Source: Camarhynchus parvulus (lineage: Eukaryota > Chordata > Aves > Passeriformes > Thraupidae). Taken from it: a DNA stretch of 64,000 nucleotides. Below are positions 8,601 through 19,300 of this stretch, in pieces (position 1 is the stretch's first letter; every line of letters begins with the position of its first letter). The notes under the pieces were generated by a model. The model did not search any database and was not told the origin of the DNA. It saw only the letters and a program-made list of their open reading frames with translations. The stretch lies in NCBI RefSeq assembly GCF_901933205.1, contig NC_044596.1:5364104-5428103 (forward strand). Reading direction: 5' to 3'. A program made the translations under genes and the position numbers.

Positions 8601-11307
8601 GGGGCAGTGCCGGGCTGCCCTGGAGGTAGGTGGGCACCAGGGCAGGCGGCTGGCACGTGCTGGGATCACCCAGCCCCAGAGGGGTTTGGACGACTCAGAG
8701 TGGCAGCTCCAGCAGCTCCATCGTTTCCCCCCACAGAGGCTGGGCCGATCCTGTGCCAATGCAGGCTGCAAGGAGACGCTGGAGCAGCTGCAGCACGACC
8801 TGACCGTGCTGGCAGCAGCTGTGGAGAGGGCAACCAGTGCTGCAGAGAAGCTGGGGGCTGTGCACCAGGTGTGCCACAGCCTGGGGCTGGGAGGGATGGA
8901 GGTGCTACAGATGGGCTTGGGGATGATGAAGCCTCATCCCTGGGCTTGCTGGGGTTTGTCCCTCCTCCTCACAGCGCTGGCCTGGACCTCACTTTTGTGC
9001 TTAGCAGGGTGCAATCCCACAAAGTGCTCTGGGGGATTGCAAGGGATCCATCCACCTGCCCCTGGGAGTGGAAGGGATGCACCTGCACTCCCTGGGGGGA
9101 GGCTCAGGGAGGGACTGGCAGAGCTGGCTCCTGTGGAGACTCAGGGGCCCTGATCCCCCATCCTGCCTGGCTGCAGGAGGCCCGGATGAGCCGGGCAGCA
9201 GAGGTGATGGTGCAGCACGTGGAGAACCTGAAGCGGCACCACCTGCGGGAGCACGCGGAGCTGGAGGAGATGAAGCGCCTGATCCAGCAGAACTCCCACA
9301 ACCGGCAGCTGGCAGAGAGCCAGGGTGAGGTGGGCTCTGCCCCCGGGGCTGGGCAGGGCTGGCACCCAGCAGCCCACCCCCTCGGGGGGCCAGTGTGACC
9401 CTGCACTGCAGAGCCAGGGCTGGTGTGAGCTGAGGAGTGGCAGGGGGGAACAGCTGATGGTGCAGTGAAGGGAACAGCTGGGGACAGTTGTGAGGGGACA
9501 GTGGGACAGCAGATCAGTGTGGGAGCAGGTGCTGGTGGCCAGAGAGCCATAACCCAGCTGGGAATGCAGGGCAGGGGGGCCCCATGCACAAAAAGGACTC
9601 TGTCCCTAAACACCAAACCCCACAGGTGCCACTGTGTGCACAGGACAAGGTCCTCCTTCCCTGGGCACCACCTGTGCCAAGCACAGAGCACATGGCCAGG
9701 ACAGCTTTGTGTCTGTCTGTCTGTCTGTGCATCAGCCCCATCTCTGCGTTGGGGGATGATGTAAGGCAGCTTCTCTTTGCTCTCAGATGATGTGGAGCCA
9801 CGGCTGAGGCCTCAGCCCCTGAAGAGGACTTTCCAGCAGGTAACTGGTCCCAGTTCAGGAGCCACTGCCTCCCCATGTCCTGCTGCCCTCCCTCAACTGG
9901 CTGTCCCCACACACCCACTTGTCCCCAGACAATGTCACTGCAGCCAGCTGCCTGCTGCAGGGAAGATCTGCTGGGATGAAGCAGAATGCAGGGGAAGCCT
10001 CAGAGAGCTGTTGGTAGACAGACAGGATGCCCAGCAAGCTGAGGGCTGCCTGTGCAAGAGATCTTAGGCAGATCCTTCTTCCATTGCAGGGTCCCAGGCT
10101 TGGCTGTTCTTTAGCACCACCTTGAATCCCACACTGATCCCCCCATAGCTCCAGAGGTAGGGGAGGGGGTCAGGCAGCCCCACCAGGACAGCTTGCAGCA
10201 CTAATGACAGGCACAAACCTCTTGGCTTTGACCTCCCCTGGCTTTCCAGCTTCCCCTCCTAGCTCCAGGGGGAGCTGGCAGTGTCCCGTGGTGTCCCTTA
10301 CCCGTGCTGGGGAGGTGATGGGGAAGGAGGAGGGAGAAGCAGCCACCCAGAGCTCACCCCCACCCCTCTGTTGCAGGGGTCTGCCCGCCGCAGGGTCAGC
10401 ATCGCCGTCATCCCCAAGCAGCTCCTGGTAAGGACGTGTTGGGTGGGGACAGCCAGGGGCTGTGTCCCCAGCCTGGCTGCCACTGGGGCTGTGTCCCCAG
10501 CCTGGGTGCCACTGGGGCTCTGGGTCCCCACTGATGCTCCCACCTTGTGTGCCCAGCCAGGTGCCAGCCCTGAGAGCCGAGCAGCCCCAGCAGGTGACCT
10601 GGAGCCAGAGGGAGCCCAGCGCTGGCCCAGCACCCCCAGGTAACTGCGCTGGGTGGCACAGCTGATCCAGCTGCCACTGGCCCATGTGGCACAGCACTGT
10701 CCCTGTACCCTCCCTCCCCAGGAGCGAGCTGGAGCCACAGGGCCAGCACAGCGCCGTGACTGGGAAGCTGGTGACAGAGGCAGATGGCAGAGGATCCAGC
10801 ACAGGGAGCGAGGAGCCAGAGCAGCTTGGGCTGACGTGAGCAGCACCCTGGGTGTGCCCAGCATCCCCCCGTGGCTGGTGGCCTCTCTGTGCTCCCCAGG
10901 TGGCCAGCACTTGGGCAGGGGCTGGGGGATTTAGTGGTGGAAGGCTGGGATGTTGTTTGGCTGCCTCTGCTCATCCCCACCAGGGCTCAGTTTTGCCCAC
11001 GCCCTCCTCAGGTTTGCTCACTTGGGCTTGTAAAAGGGCCAGGGAGTTTTGGGGCTGAGTTAAACATCCTCCTTGTGCCCAGATGGGGTGGAGGTAGGAT
11101 TTGCTCTCCCCCACGGATGACAAGTGTCCCTGATCACCTTCTCCCAGGTCCAAGGGCTCTGCAGCGGAGCTGTGGCGTCCGTGGCTCTTCCTCCCACAGC
11201 ACTACTGGGTTTTCTTCTGGCTGCTTCTCCTGAGCATCGCCTTCCTCCTCCTCGTCCGTGTCCTGGAGCTGCAGAGGCTGCAGCCTGCAGCATCACCCAA
11301 GGCTTAG
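5633..11307 (+). CDS. IRAG1/IRAG2 (MRVI1/LRMP) family protein, inositol trisphosphate receptor-associated
   Basis: Fourteen exons join in phase to give 432 residues: 5633-5757, 6548-6594, 6947-7023, 7166-7229, 7519-7594, 7835-7862, 8485-8625, 8737-8868, 9177-9324, 9787-9839, 10377-10427, 10557-10639, 10722-10835 and 11148-11307. Residues 1-105 are low-complexity and acidic or arginine-rich. The family core begins at LSVLDRLGLHRVALTEQDLE (about 120-139). Heptad-rich coiled coils follow (about 140-279), including HVENLKRHHLREHAELEE and, at about 300, the family motif ARRRVSIAVIPK. A single hydrophobic helix (about 399-416) and a 16-residue tail make it a C-terminally anchored ER or nuclear-envelope protein. 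Known members bind IP3 receptors; IRAG1 is a cGMP-kinase substrate and IRAG2/JAW1 is lymphoid. This copy is shorter than both, and I recall those genes on other avian chromosomes, so it may be a third paralogue. The start at 5633 is the first ATG in the exon with correct phase; the N-terminus is the least certain part. Confidence 0.8.
5947..6010. repeat. Short tandem repeat, about 27-bp unit
   Basis: Near-identical units containing TTCAAACCCTCTCCCAGT repeat about 2.5 times in intron 1 of the IRAG-like gene. Confidence 0.8.
8120..8290. promoter_or_regulatory. Candidate intronic enhancer (AP-1/MARE plus GATA/E-box sites)
   Basis: In the 622-bp intron between exons 6 and 7 of the IRAG-like gene, TGAGTCA (8166-8172) lies in a GCTGAGTCAGGCTCAGC near-palindrome. 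The 11-mer GTTATCAGCTG occurs twice, at 8256-8266 and 8277-8287, each overlapping a GATA site and a CAGCTG E-box. The combination resembles NF-E2/GATA/E-protein blood-cell enhancers. Function is inferred. Confidence 0.4.
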
Positions 11308-11380
11308 CTGGACCAGGGAGGGGGAGCTGAGAGCCATCTCTGCTCCTTCCCCACGTCCTAAAACACAAAACCCCTAGAAT

Positions 11381-11386
11381 AATAAA
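11381..11386 (+). terminator. Poly(A) signal of the IRAG-like gene
   Basis: AATAAA lies 74 nt after the stop codon at 11305-11307, implying a very short 3' UTR. Confidence 0.65.
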
Positions 11387-12303
11387 ATGGGGGAATTGTA
11401 ATGACGGAGCAGGGGCTAGGATCTCAGGTAGGATCTGTGTAGGATCTAAGGTATGGTTGGCACCTCCATGTAACCATGAAGGGTTCAGGGAGCTGCAGCA
11501 GCTCTCACTGATGCTATGAGTTGCCTGTTCTCAGCACATCGAGGGGTGCAGATGTGCTCCCACACATCCCCTGCGCTGGGGACAGCCCGGTTTGCCTTAG
11601 AGCCCCGTCCCTCAGTGCCACCACACCTCAGCCCCTGCTGTAATTCACATTAATGCCCCTTTGCTGCTGCCGGGGTGACAATGCTGGGCTGGAAGGCGCA
11701 GGTCAGTGATCAGCAGCACCACGAAGGGCTCACAAACAGAGGGAGCTGTTTCCAACCGCTCGCTTTGACACACACGTTTCCGTGTCCGCCCCAGCCTCCC
11801 ACGGGTGGGTTCCACTGCAGCCGGACCCAGCGGCTTTGCAGGGAGCAGCAGAGCCCGGCCGAGCTGCCCTGGTGGGGGTTCAGCTCCAGGATCCCCAGGA
11901 AGGGCTCGGAGGGGAGGGAGGGATGGAGGTTCCGGCTGCTCACCCTGCTGGCTGCAGCCGCCGGCAGTGCCACGGGTGACTCAGGGTGACCGATGGAACC
12001 CACGCCCCTTTGCCAGCTCGCCCCGTGTCCCTGAGTCACCGCCACAGCCTCGTGGCGAGCTGTCCCCGTGCGTCACAGCCCCCCTGGCCGTGACACCCGT
12101 CCCGGCACCCCGAGGACAACAGAAACCCCAAAAAGCACCGGCCAGCGGCGAGCCTCGGTCACCCCGGGGGCTGCCCCGCCCGCCCCAAGGTACCTTCACC
12201 CCACTGGGGCCATTCCCACTCGGGAAACGCAATCCCAGAAGTTTCCACGCCAGCCGTGGTGCTCGGAGCCGGCACTGGGAGGGTCCCCCCAACCCCGCCC
12301 CGA

Positions 12304-12370
12304 TCCTCCCTCCGGTGTCCCCAGCACCCCCCGGTGTCCCCAGCACCCTCCGGTGTCCCCAGCACCCTCC
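12304..12370. repeat. Short tandem repeat, 18-19-bp unit
   Basis: The unit CCGGTGTCCCCAGCACCCT repeats three times just upstream of the CpG island before MICAL1. Confidence 0.8.
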
Positions 12371-12489
12371 TGGCCGGGGGAGCAGCCCAGCGGCACAGTG
12401 GGAAGGGGGTGAAGGGGTTTGCCTTCATCACCCGAGTCTTTTGGCTTGCTGGTCTGGTTTCTCACCCAGAAATACAAAAAAAAGCCCAG

Positions 12490-12819
12490 CTGGGGTTGCG
12501 CTGTGCCGCTCGTCCCGCTGCTCCGAACCTCCCGGAGCCGCATCTGCAGCGGCACAAAGAGGGGGGCCCGGGGCCGCCCCTGTCCCGGCACCGCCCGGCC
12601 CGGGTCCCCCCGGCCGCGGGGGAGGGTCGGGCCGGCGAGGGGAGGGGAAGGCCGAGGAGGGGAGGGCAAAGGAGAGGAGGGCCGGGCCGGGCCGGCCGGC
12701 AGCTGCTGCTGGCAGAGCCGGAGCTCGTTTCCTGCTCGCTGTCGCCCGGCTGCGCCCAGCTCCGGTCCCTCCCCTGCCCCGGGCCGTGCCTCAGTTTCCC
12801 CCCGCGAGGGGCTGCGGAG
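12490..12819 (+). promoter_or_regulatory. CpG island, probable MICAL1 promoter and noncoding first exon
   Basis: A very GC- and CpG-rich block ends in a consensus donor (GCGGAG|GTGAGT, donor after 12819). The next plausible plus-strand acceptor in gene context is after 16346, 18 nt before the MICAL1 start codon. A 5' UTR exon spliced over a 3.5-kb intron is the simplest reading. It is not proven from sequence. Confidence 0.45.
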
Positions 12820-15800
12820 GTGAGTGGAGGGTGAGGATGGGCAGAGCATCCCTGGGCGTGGGGAGGTCAGGGCTCTGCTGCTCCCCGCGTCCCCCCGCTC
12901 GCTGCCGGCATCCCGAGCTCCGGTCCCCTCCGCCCGCCCCGCGGCGAGCATCGCTGGCAAAACCGAGCGGTGATTCTGCCGTGCTGGGGAGGGCTCAGCG
13001 CCCCGAACCCGTGTCCTGCTTGTCCCTGGGACGCTCCGGGGCACGGTAGCGCTTTCTCTCCTGCTGACCCCTCCCCGCAGCCTCTCCCAGGGCAGCGGCA
13101 TCCCCCCTGCTCCATCCTCGCTGCTTTTCCCCTCCGGCCGCTGACCTGTGCTGCTCTCGGGACAAAGGGGAAAGAGAGCAGTCCCTGCTCCTCCTCCTCC
13201 TCCACCGGTGATGAGTAGGGTGGGGAAGAGCTTTGCTAAGATCCGCGAGGGATGCTCTGTGCATCACCGCGGAGATGTCTCTGCTGCAGATGTGCTTTGG
13301 GGTGGAGGAGAAGTACAAAGAGAAAAATGATGTGTGGGGTATGAAACCTGGCCGTGACCAGACTTCCTCTTTTTACCAAAATTCAGCTGCAAGAGGCAAG
13401 TCCTTCCGTGGGCTGCTGTTGGGCAGGGGAACAGGCTGAGCAGCACAAGCAGGGGGGCACATTTGCTTCTCCCCAAGAGTTATCTGTGCCCAGGGCTCCC
13501 TGGGATGTGGCCAGGCTGTGGTGTGTTCATCCCTGGCAAAACTTAATGCAGGTTTGTCCCCTCTCCTCAGCCCTTCTCCCCGCAGCTCCATGCTGGGGCC
13601 TTGCAAAGCTGGGGTGTGCTCATGCACCCACAGCCCTGCCTCACACCAGAGGAGCTGACAGGGATTTTTCCCTCCCTCCGAGGATTAAAACCGACCCAAA
13701 TCAAGGCAAGGGTGGTCTCCCTGCCCAGTCCCACGCCTGGGATGTTTCTCCTTGGCACAATAATATTTGTAAGAGCTTCCAGTGCCTTCACCCCTTTCTG
13801 ACACCCTCCCAGCTCAGCTGGTGGTTGAAAGCAAGGGCTTTGGCCAAACTCTTGGGTGGTCACAACAAACCCTCCATCCTGCTTTTCACTGGAGGAGCTC
13901 TCCTGGGGTCCAGCCCAGCTCAGCAGGTTTAGATCCCAAACCCAGGACAGCCCTGTCTGTGCTGGGACCTGGATCCCAAACTCGGGACAGCCCATCCATG
14001 CTGGGAGCCAGCGCAGCAGCAGCAGCCAGGCAATCTGCTGAAAATCCTCCCAGCTTTCATCAGCTCTGGAGCTGTGTCCTTTCCCACCCTATTTCCATGT
14101 GCCTGGGAGCCACGTGAGCTCCCAAGCAGCTTCCCCCACCCTGTCCCAAGGGGCTGGTTCTCCTGGAAGGGCCAGAGGGAGACCCTGACCCGCAAGGCAG
14201 GATGGGTGTCCCGGCTCCAGGGGCGCTCCCCGTGTCTCAGCCCCGGGTGAAGTCCCCATGGACGTTTCTGCAGCCAACCAAAGCTGACATGAGATGAGTC
14301 AGGGCTGGCTGCAACCCCCCCCTCCTCCCCCCTGCTTGCAGGAACAGTGTTAAGGGAAGAAATGCAAGAGGCTTTGATGGAAGGAGCAGAGCACAGGCTG
14401 TGCCCTCCTCCCCTGCCGCTGGCCTTTGTGGGCTGAAAGCTGAGGTTTTGTATCAAGCCCGCAGGAACTGAGCTTTCCTAGGAGTTTCTGACCTTGCCCG
14501 CAGTTGTCCAGGGGGTGTGAGGGTGCCAGAGTGCTGGCAGGATAATCCTTTCTGTAGGAAACTGTGTAACACAAGGCTTGTTGTTCTGCCTCCCCTGAGC
14601 CTCCCTGCCAAGGCGTAGGGGCTGGAAAGCTTTCCCAGGCACCAACTGCCCCTCGCATCACAGCCAGTGGGAATCAAGGCTGAGATGAGCTTTTCCCAGA
14701 GCCAGGGGCTGCTGGGGCTGGAGGAGATGCTCCCTGGGGCTGCTGTGTGGTGACCTTGGCAGGTGCCAGTGCAGGGACTTGAGCTCCTGGAGGACAATCC
14801 ATCCGCACAGGGCGCTGCTGCAGCGGCACAAGGATGGGTGAGAACACTGCAAACTCTCCGGGGAGGTTCTCAGTGCTGCCTCAGTTTCCCCAGGCCCATC
14901 CTGTCTGACTAGCAGCGCTCAGGGGAAGCGCAGAAATCTGTCCTCAGGTCTCACAGGCCTGTCAGGAATGCATGGGCCGTGTCCTCTGTCCCTGACGCTG
15001 TGGTGTGTGCCAGCCCCCGCTGTGCCCCGCTGGGTGCCTTCCTGCCTGCCCAGGAAGGAAGGGGTTAACGTGCCCGGATTTCCTGAGCGCGATGCTGGAA
15101 GGGAAGGTGACCTGCAGAAGGGAATGGAGGGAAGGTGACCTGCAGAACTGCTTTGCAAGGCACGTTCTGGTGTCGGGAAAGCCCTGAGTGAGGCTGAACC
15201 AGAAATCCAGCTAGAATTCGGTCTTTCCAGCCCGAATTTAAGCGCTGGAGTAACTCCTTTCTCAGCACACCCCCAGCCTCCTCCTGCGGGCTGCCTAATT
15301 TATTCACGACATCCTTGTCCCACTGCAGGGGTGGCCCCGGGCGCTGTCACGATAACGCCCAGGGGCGAGAGGGCAAAGAGCTGCGGGTCAAAGGTGGGAG
15401 CTCCGCGTCCTGCCGAGCTTTTCCCGCAGATCCTCCTTGGCAGCGCCGTGTGTGTGCTGGGCTGGGGGAGCCCTTCACAGCCCCGGGGCTTGGCCACAGT
15501 GGCTGGAGAAGGCAAAACTTTGTTCTTGGTGCTGGGGCTGGCAAGACAGAGGGCAGAGGATGGTGCTCAGGGCAGTGCTGGGAGTGGGAGAGAGATGCAA
15601 GAACTGGTACCCTGGGAGATGCCAGGGGGTTTGGGGAGGGAATGTGCTGCACCCCTCCTCCCACAGCTTCTGTGGTGTGGTGGCGCTGCTTGTAGGGTGA
15701 TTTGACTTTTATTTGATTTCCTCACCGGTGCTTCCTCTGTGCTAATCTGCTTCCACCCTCTCCAGGAGTGGTGGAAGGGGAGGTGGGGGAAAAGGTCACC

Positions 15801-16346
15801 CCATTCCAGCTCCAGCCCCAGGGCTGTTCCTGCTGGTTTCTGCAGCAGCTGTGTGGCTGATTCCTGAAGCCAGGAGCTCCCTCCCATCCCCCCGTAGTGA
15901 AGGCAAGGCTGTGGAGGAAGGAAGTGGTATCTTTGCTCCAAAACAACTCACTCTGCTCTTGGCTCTTGCAGGTATCCGCTGCATGGGGGAAGCCACTCAC
16001 TGCCTGCCCCATCCCCTGCCCTGAGGCCACCGTGGCAGGGTGACACTGTGACTTTTTGGGGACAGTGGCAGGGTGACACTGTGGCTCTTTGGGAGCAGTG
16101 GCAGGGTGACACTGTGGCTCTTTGGGAGCACTGGTAGGGTGACACCGTGGCTCTCTGGGTGCAGCACCCAGGGACAGTTCCATCAGTGCTGCCACAAAGT
16201 GCCAGTTTTGACAGAGCCATCACCACCCAACAGCACCTGCAGCTGGGAAACCTGGCACTGAGACGCCAGGTCTGCTATGGGATGGGTTTGGGGGTGGGGC
16301 TCCAGGAGGGTCCCCTCGCTGCTGACCTCTGCTGTCCCTCTGCCAG
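12820..16346 (+). other. Presumed MICAL1 first intron, no coding signal
   Basis: About 3.5 kb of GC-moderate sequence with no family-like exon on either strand. Open frames here lack any recognisable domain. It carries one tandem repeat (16032-16163). Confidence 0.4.
16032..16163. repeat. Tandem repeat, about 33-bp unit, four copies
   Basis: GTGGCAGGGTGACACTGTGG-type units recur at about 16032, 16065, 16098 and 16131, with decay in the last copy. It lies just upstream of the first coding exon of MICAL1. Confidence 0.85.
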
Positions 16347-16364
16347 GCCTCTGGGTGACACGGG

Positions 16365-19300
16365 ATGAGTGTGCCAGCCGAGGAGCCGGGCAACCCTGCC
16401 CATGCCATCTTTGAGAGGTTCCTGCGTGCTGGGGAGTGCCAGGAGGTGCTGGGCTCCTTCCTGGAGCTGTGCCAGCAGCTGGGCCTGCAGGGCACTGGGC
16501 TGCAGCTCTACCACGGCCTCAAGGCTGCCCTCAACTACTGGAATGCCAAGGCCCTGTGGAGCAAGCTGGATAAGAAAGCTGGGCACAAGGACTACGACCA
16601 GGGCACAGCCTGTGCTGGCACCAAGGTAACCGGGATGTGGGATGAGGGCTTTGGGTCTCTCCGTGCCCTGTGTCCTTGTCTTGGGGTGAGAACCTCCCCT
16701 GGGACACTCTGGCTCTCATCCCAGGAGGATGCAGGATGTGCCAGGCGGGAGGTTGATGGAGTTTAATGGGACAGGATGTTAATTAGCACTGCTCAGCTCC
16801 CCATGGCACGGTGCCACCTCAGTGCCACCCAGCCAGCAGCGTCCTTCCGCCTCCCAGCTGCCTCTCGCTGGGGACATCCCATGGCAGGGCTGAGGGAGCT
16901 GACAAGTCCTTTCTGGGAGATAGGAGCATTCCAAGTAGGGGATATCTGTTGCCTGTCCCACAGATGATGGCTTTTGTCCTGAATGCTGTGCCCCATTGTG
17001 CCAGCCCTGTGCAGAAGCTCTCAGGAGACCAAACCCAGTCAGGACTGCACAGACCTGCGCCTTATCTCACCCAATGCTTTAATTGCTGCCATTGCCCTGG
17101 GTGAAGGCAAGGTCCAGGGGGTGGGGGACACCCCATTTTACAGGGAGAATCAGGGGAATCCTGAGGAGGGCCAGATCCTGACCCAGCAGGCGGGGAGGTG
17201 CTGCCTTTGGGAGCACTGGGGGGTTCACCCACACCCTGTTTGGGCTGCCCACCCCTTCACTGGCCGTGCTGTGCCCTGCAGTGCCTGGTGGTGGGTGCTG
17301 GTCCCTGTGGGCTGCGGGCAGCCATTGAGCTGGCTCTGCTGGGAGCCCGGGTGGTGCTGCTGGAGAAACGCGACTCCTTCTCCCGCAACAATGTCCTGCA
17401 CCTCTGGCCCTTCACCATCCACGACCTGCGCGCGCTGGGCGCTGCAAGAAGTTCTACGGGCGCTTCTGCACGGGCACGCTGGACCACATCAGTGAGTTTT
17501 GGGGGCACCAGGCTGGCCGTGGGGTGTCCCAGCACTCAGGGGTGCAGCCCTGAGGGCCTCTCTCCCCTCCCAGGTATCCGGCAGCTCCAGCTGATCCTGC
17601 TGAAGGTGGCTTTGCTGCTGGGGGTGGAGGTGCACATCAATGTGAGGTTTGAGAGCCTTGTTCCCCCGACGGGCAAGGCAGGTACGTAACTCTGCAGCAC
17701 GGATGGCGTTCCTGGGGACAAGGACAGGGCTGTGGGGGGCCACTCTGAGCCCCCCAATCGCTCTGCTATGCCCTTTGGGGGGGAATGAGATGCAGCCCTT
17801 TCCCTGTGGACATTGATGACCACCCCTCTCCCTGCAGGTGGCTGGCAGGCCGTGCTGCAGCCCAGCTCCTCTCCCCTCACCCACTATGAGTTTGACGTCC
17901 TCATCTCAGCTGGCGGCGGCAAATTTGTCCCTGAAGGTGACCACGGGTGTCCCTGCAGCCCCAGGAGCAATTTGGGGGGCTGGGTGGGGGCTCACATCTC
18001 TGCCCTCCTGCAGGGTTCAAGCGGAAGGAGACGCGTGGGAAGTTGGCCATTGGCATCACCACCAACTTCATCAACCGCCACAGCCGGGCCGAGGTGGAGG
18101 TGGCTGAGATCAGCGGCGTGGCCCGAATCTACAACCAGAAATTCTTCCAGAACCTCTACAACAAAACAGGTCAGTGGTCCCGTCGTCCCAAACCCTGCAT
18201 GTGGGGTGTTGGGGGCTCCTGCCCCTTCTGAGGGAGCTGGAGGCTCAGCCCCAGGATGTCCCCAGTAATGGGGTGCATGTCCCCACCTGGACCCCATTGC
18301 AGAGGACATCTGGGGTCTAAGCTCAGTGCTGGGACACCCCCTAGCCCTGGCTCAGCCCCTTCCCTGTCATCAGGCATTGACTTGGAAAACATCGTGTACT
18401 ACAAGGATGACACTCACTATTTCGTCATGACGGCCAAGAAGCAGAGCCTGCTCACGAAGGGGGTCATCCTCCAGGTGAGAAGGGCAGGATCTGGCCCTGG
18501 CATCTCACAGCAGTGGGCAGCTGAAAGCCTTGAAAGTGGCATGCAAATTGTGGATGCTGGTTTGACTGCGCACCCCTGGGGTGCTAGGGGCTGCAGCAGC
18601 TGTTGCCTGTGCCGCAGGAAAAATCCTTCCAGGGTACTGAGAGTGCAGTGGCACAGCTGCACCCTGGAGCTGGGTGCTGTCAGGCTGAGGGACAAACATC
18701 AAACATCACCTCCCACATCGCACTCAGTTCACCCCATCCCCGCAGGACAAAGCGGACATCGAGAGCCTCCTGGCCCCAGACAATGTGAACCGGGACGCCC
18801 TCCTTAGCTATGCCAAAGAAGCTGCCAACTTCTCCACCAACTACTGCCTGCCCGAACTGGAGTTTGCCCTCAACCACCGGGACCTGCCGGACGTTGACAT
18901 GTTCGACTTCACATGCATGACGCGCTCGGAGAACGCGGCGCTGGTGCGGGAGCACAACGGGAGCCGTGTGCTCCTGGGGCTGGTGGGCGACTGCCTGGTG
19001 GAGGTGAGAGCTTCCCCTGCAGCACCCCAGACGCCCCCATTTCCCTCTCCCTGCATTTCTCTCTCCTTGCATTTGTTGCAATATATTTCCCCTCCCTAAG
19101 TGCTTCTCATCCCAGTTGCCCAGTGCACTCCATCCTTGGGCAGGCTCCTAGCAGCGGCATGTTTTGGGGAGGTTATCCCCTTCTCAATCCCCAGAGGAGC
19201 TTTGGGGTTGGTTCAGGCTGGAGGAGCAGCCCAGCCCCTCCTCAGTGCAGCTGTGCTGGCTGGGGAGCAGATGGCCACCCCTCCTGTCCGTTCGCGTCCT

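Noticed and set aside
11805..13101. Open frames of about 300-414 codons over the CpG island upstream of MICAL1
   Set aside because: High GC lowers stop frequency; the translations are Pro/Gly/Arg-rich, overlap on both strands and match no family.
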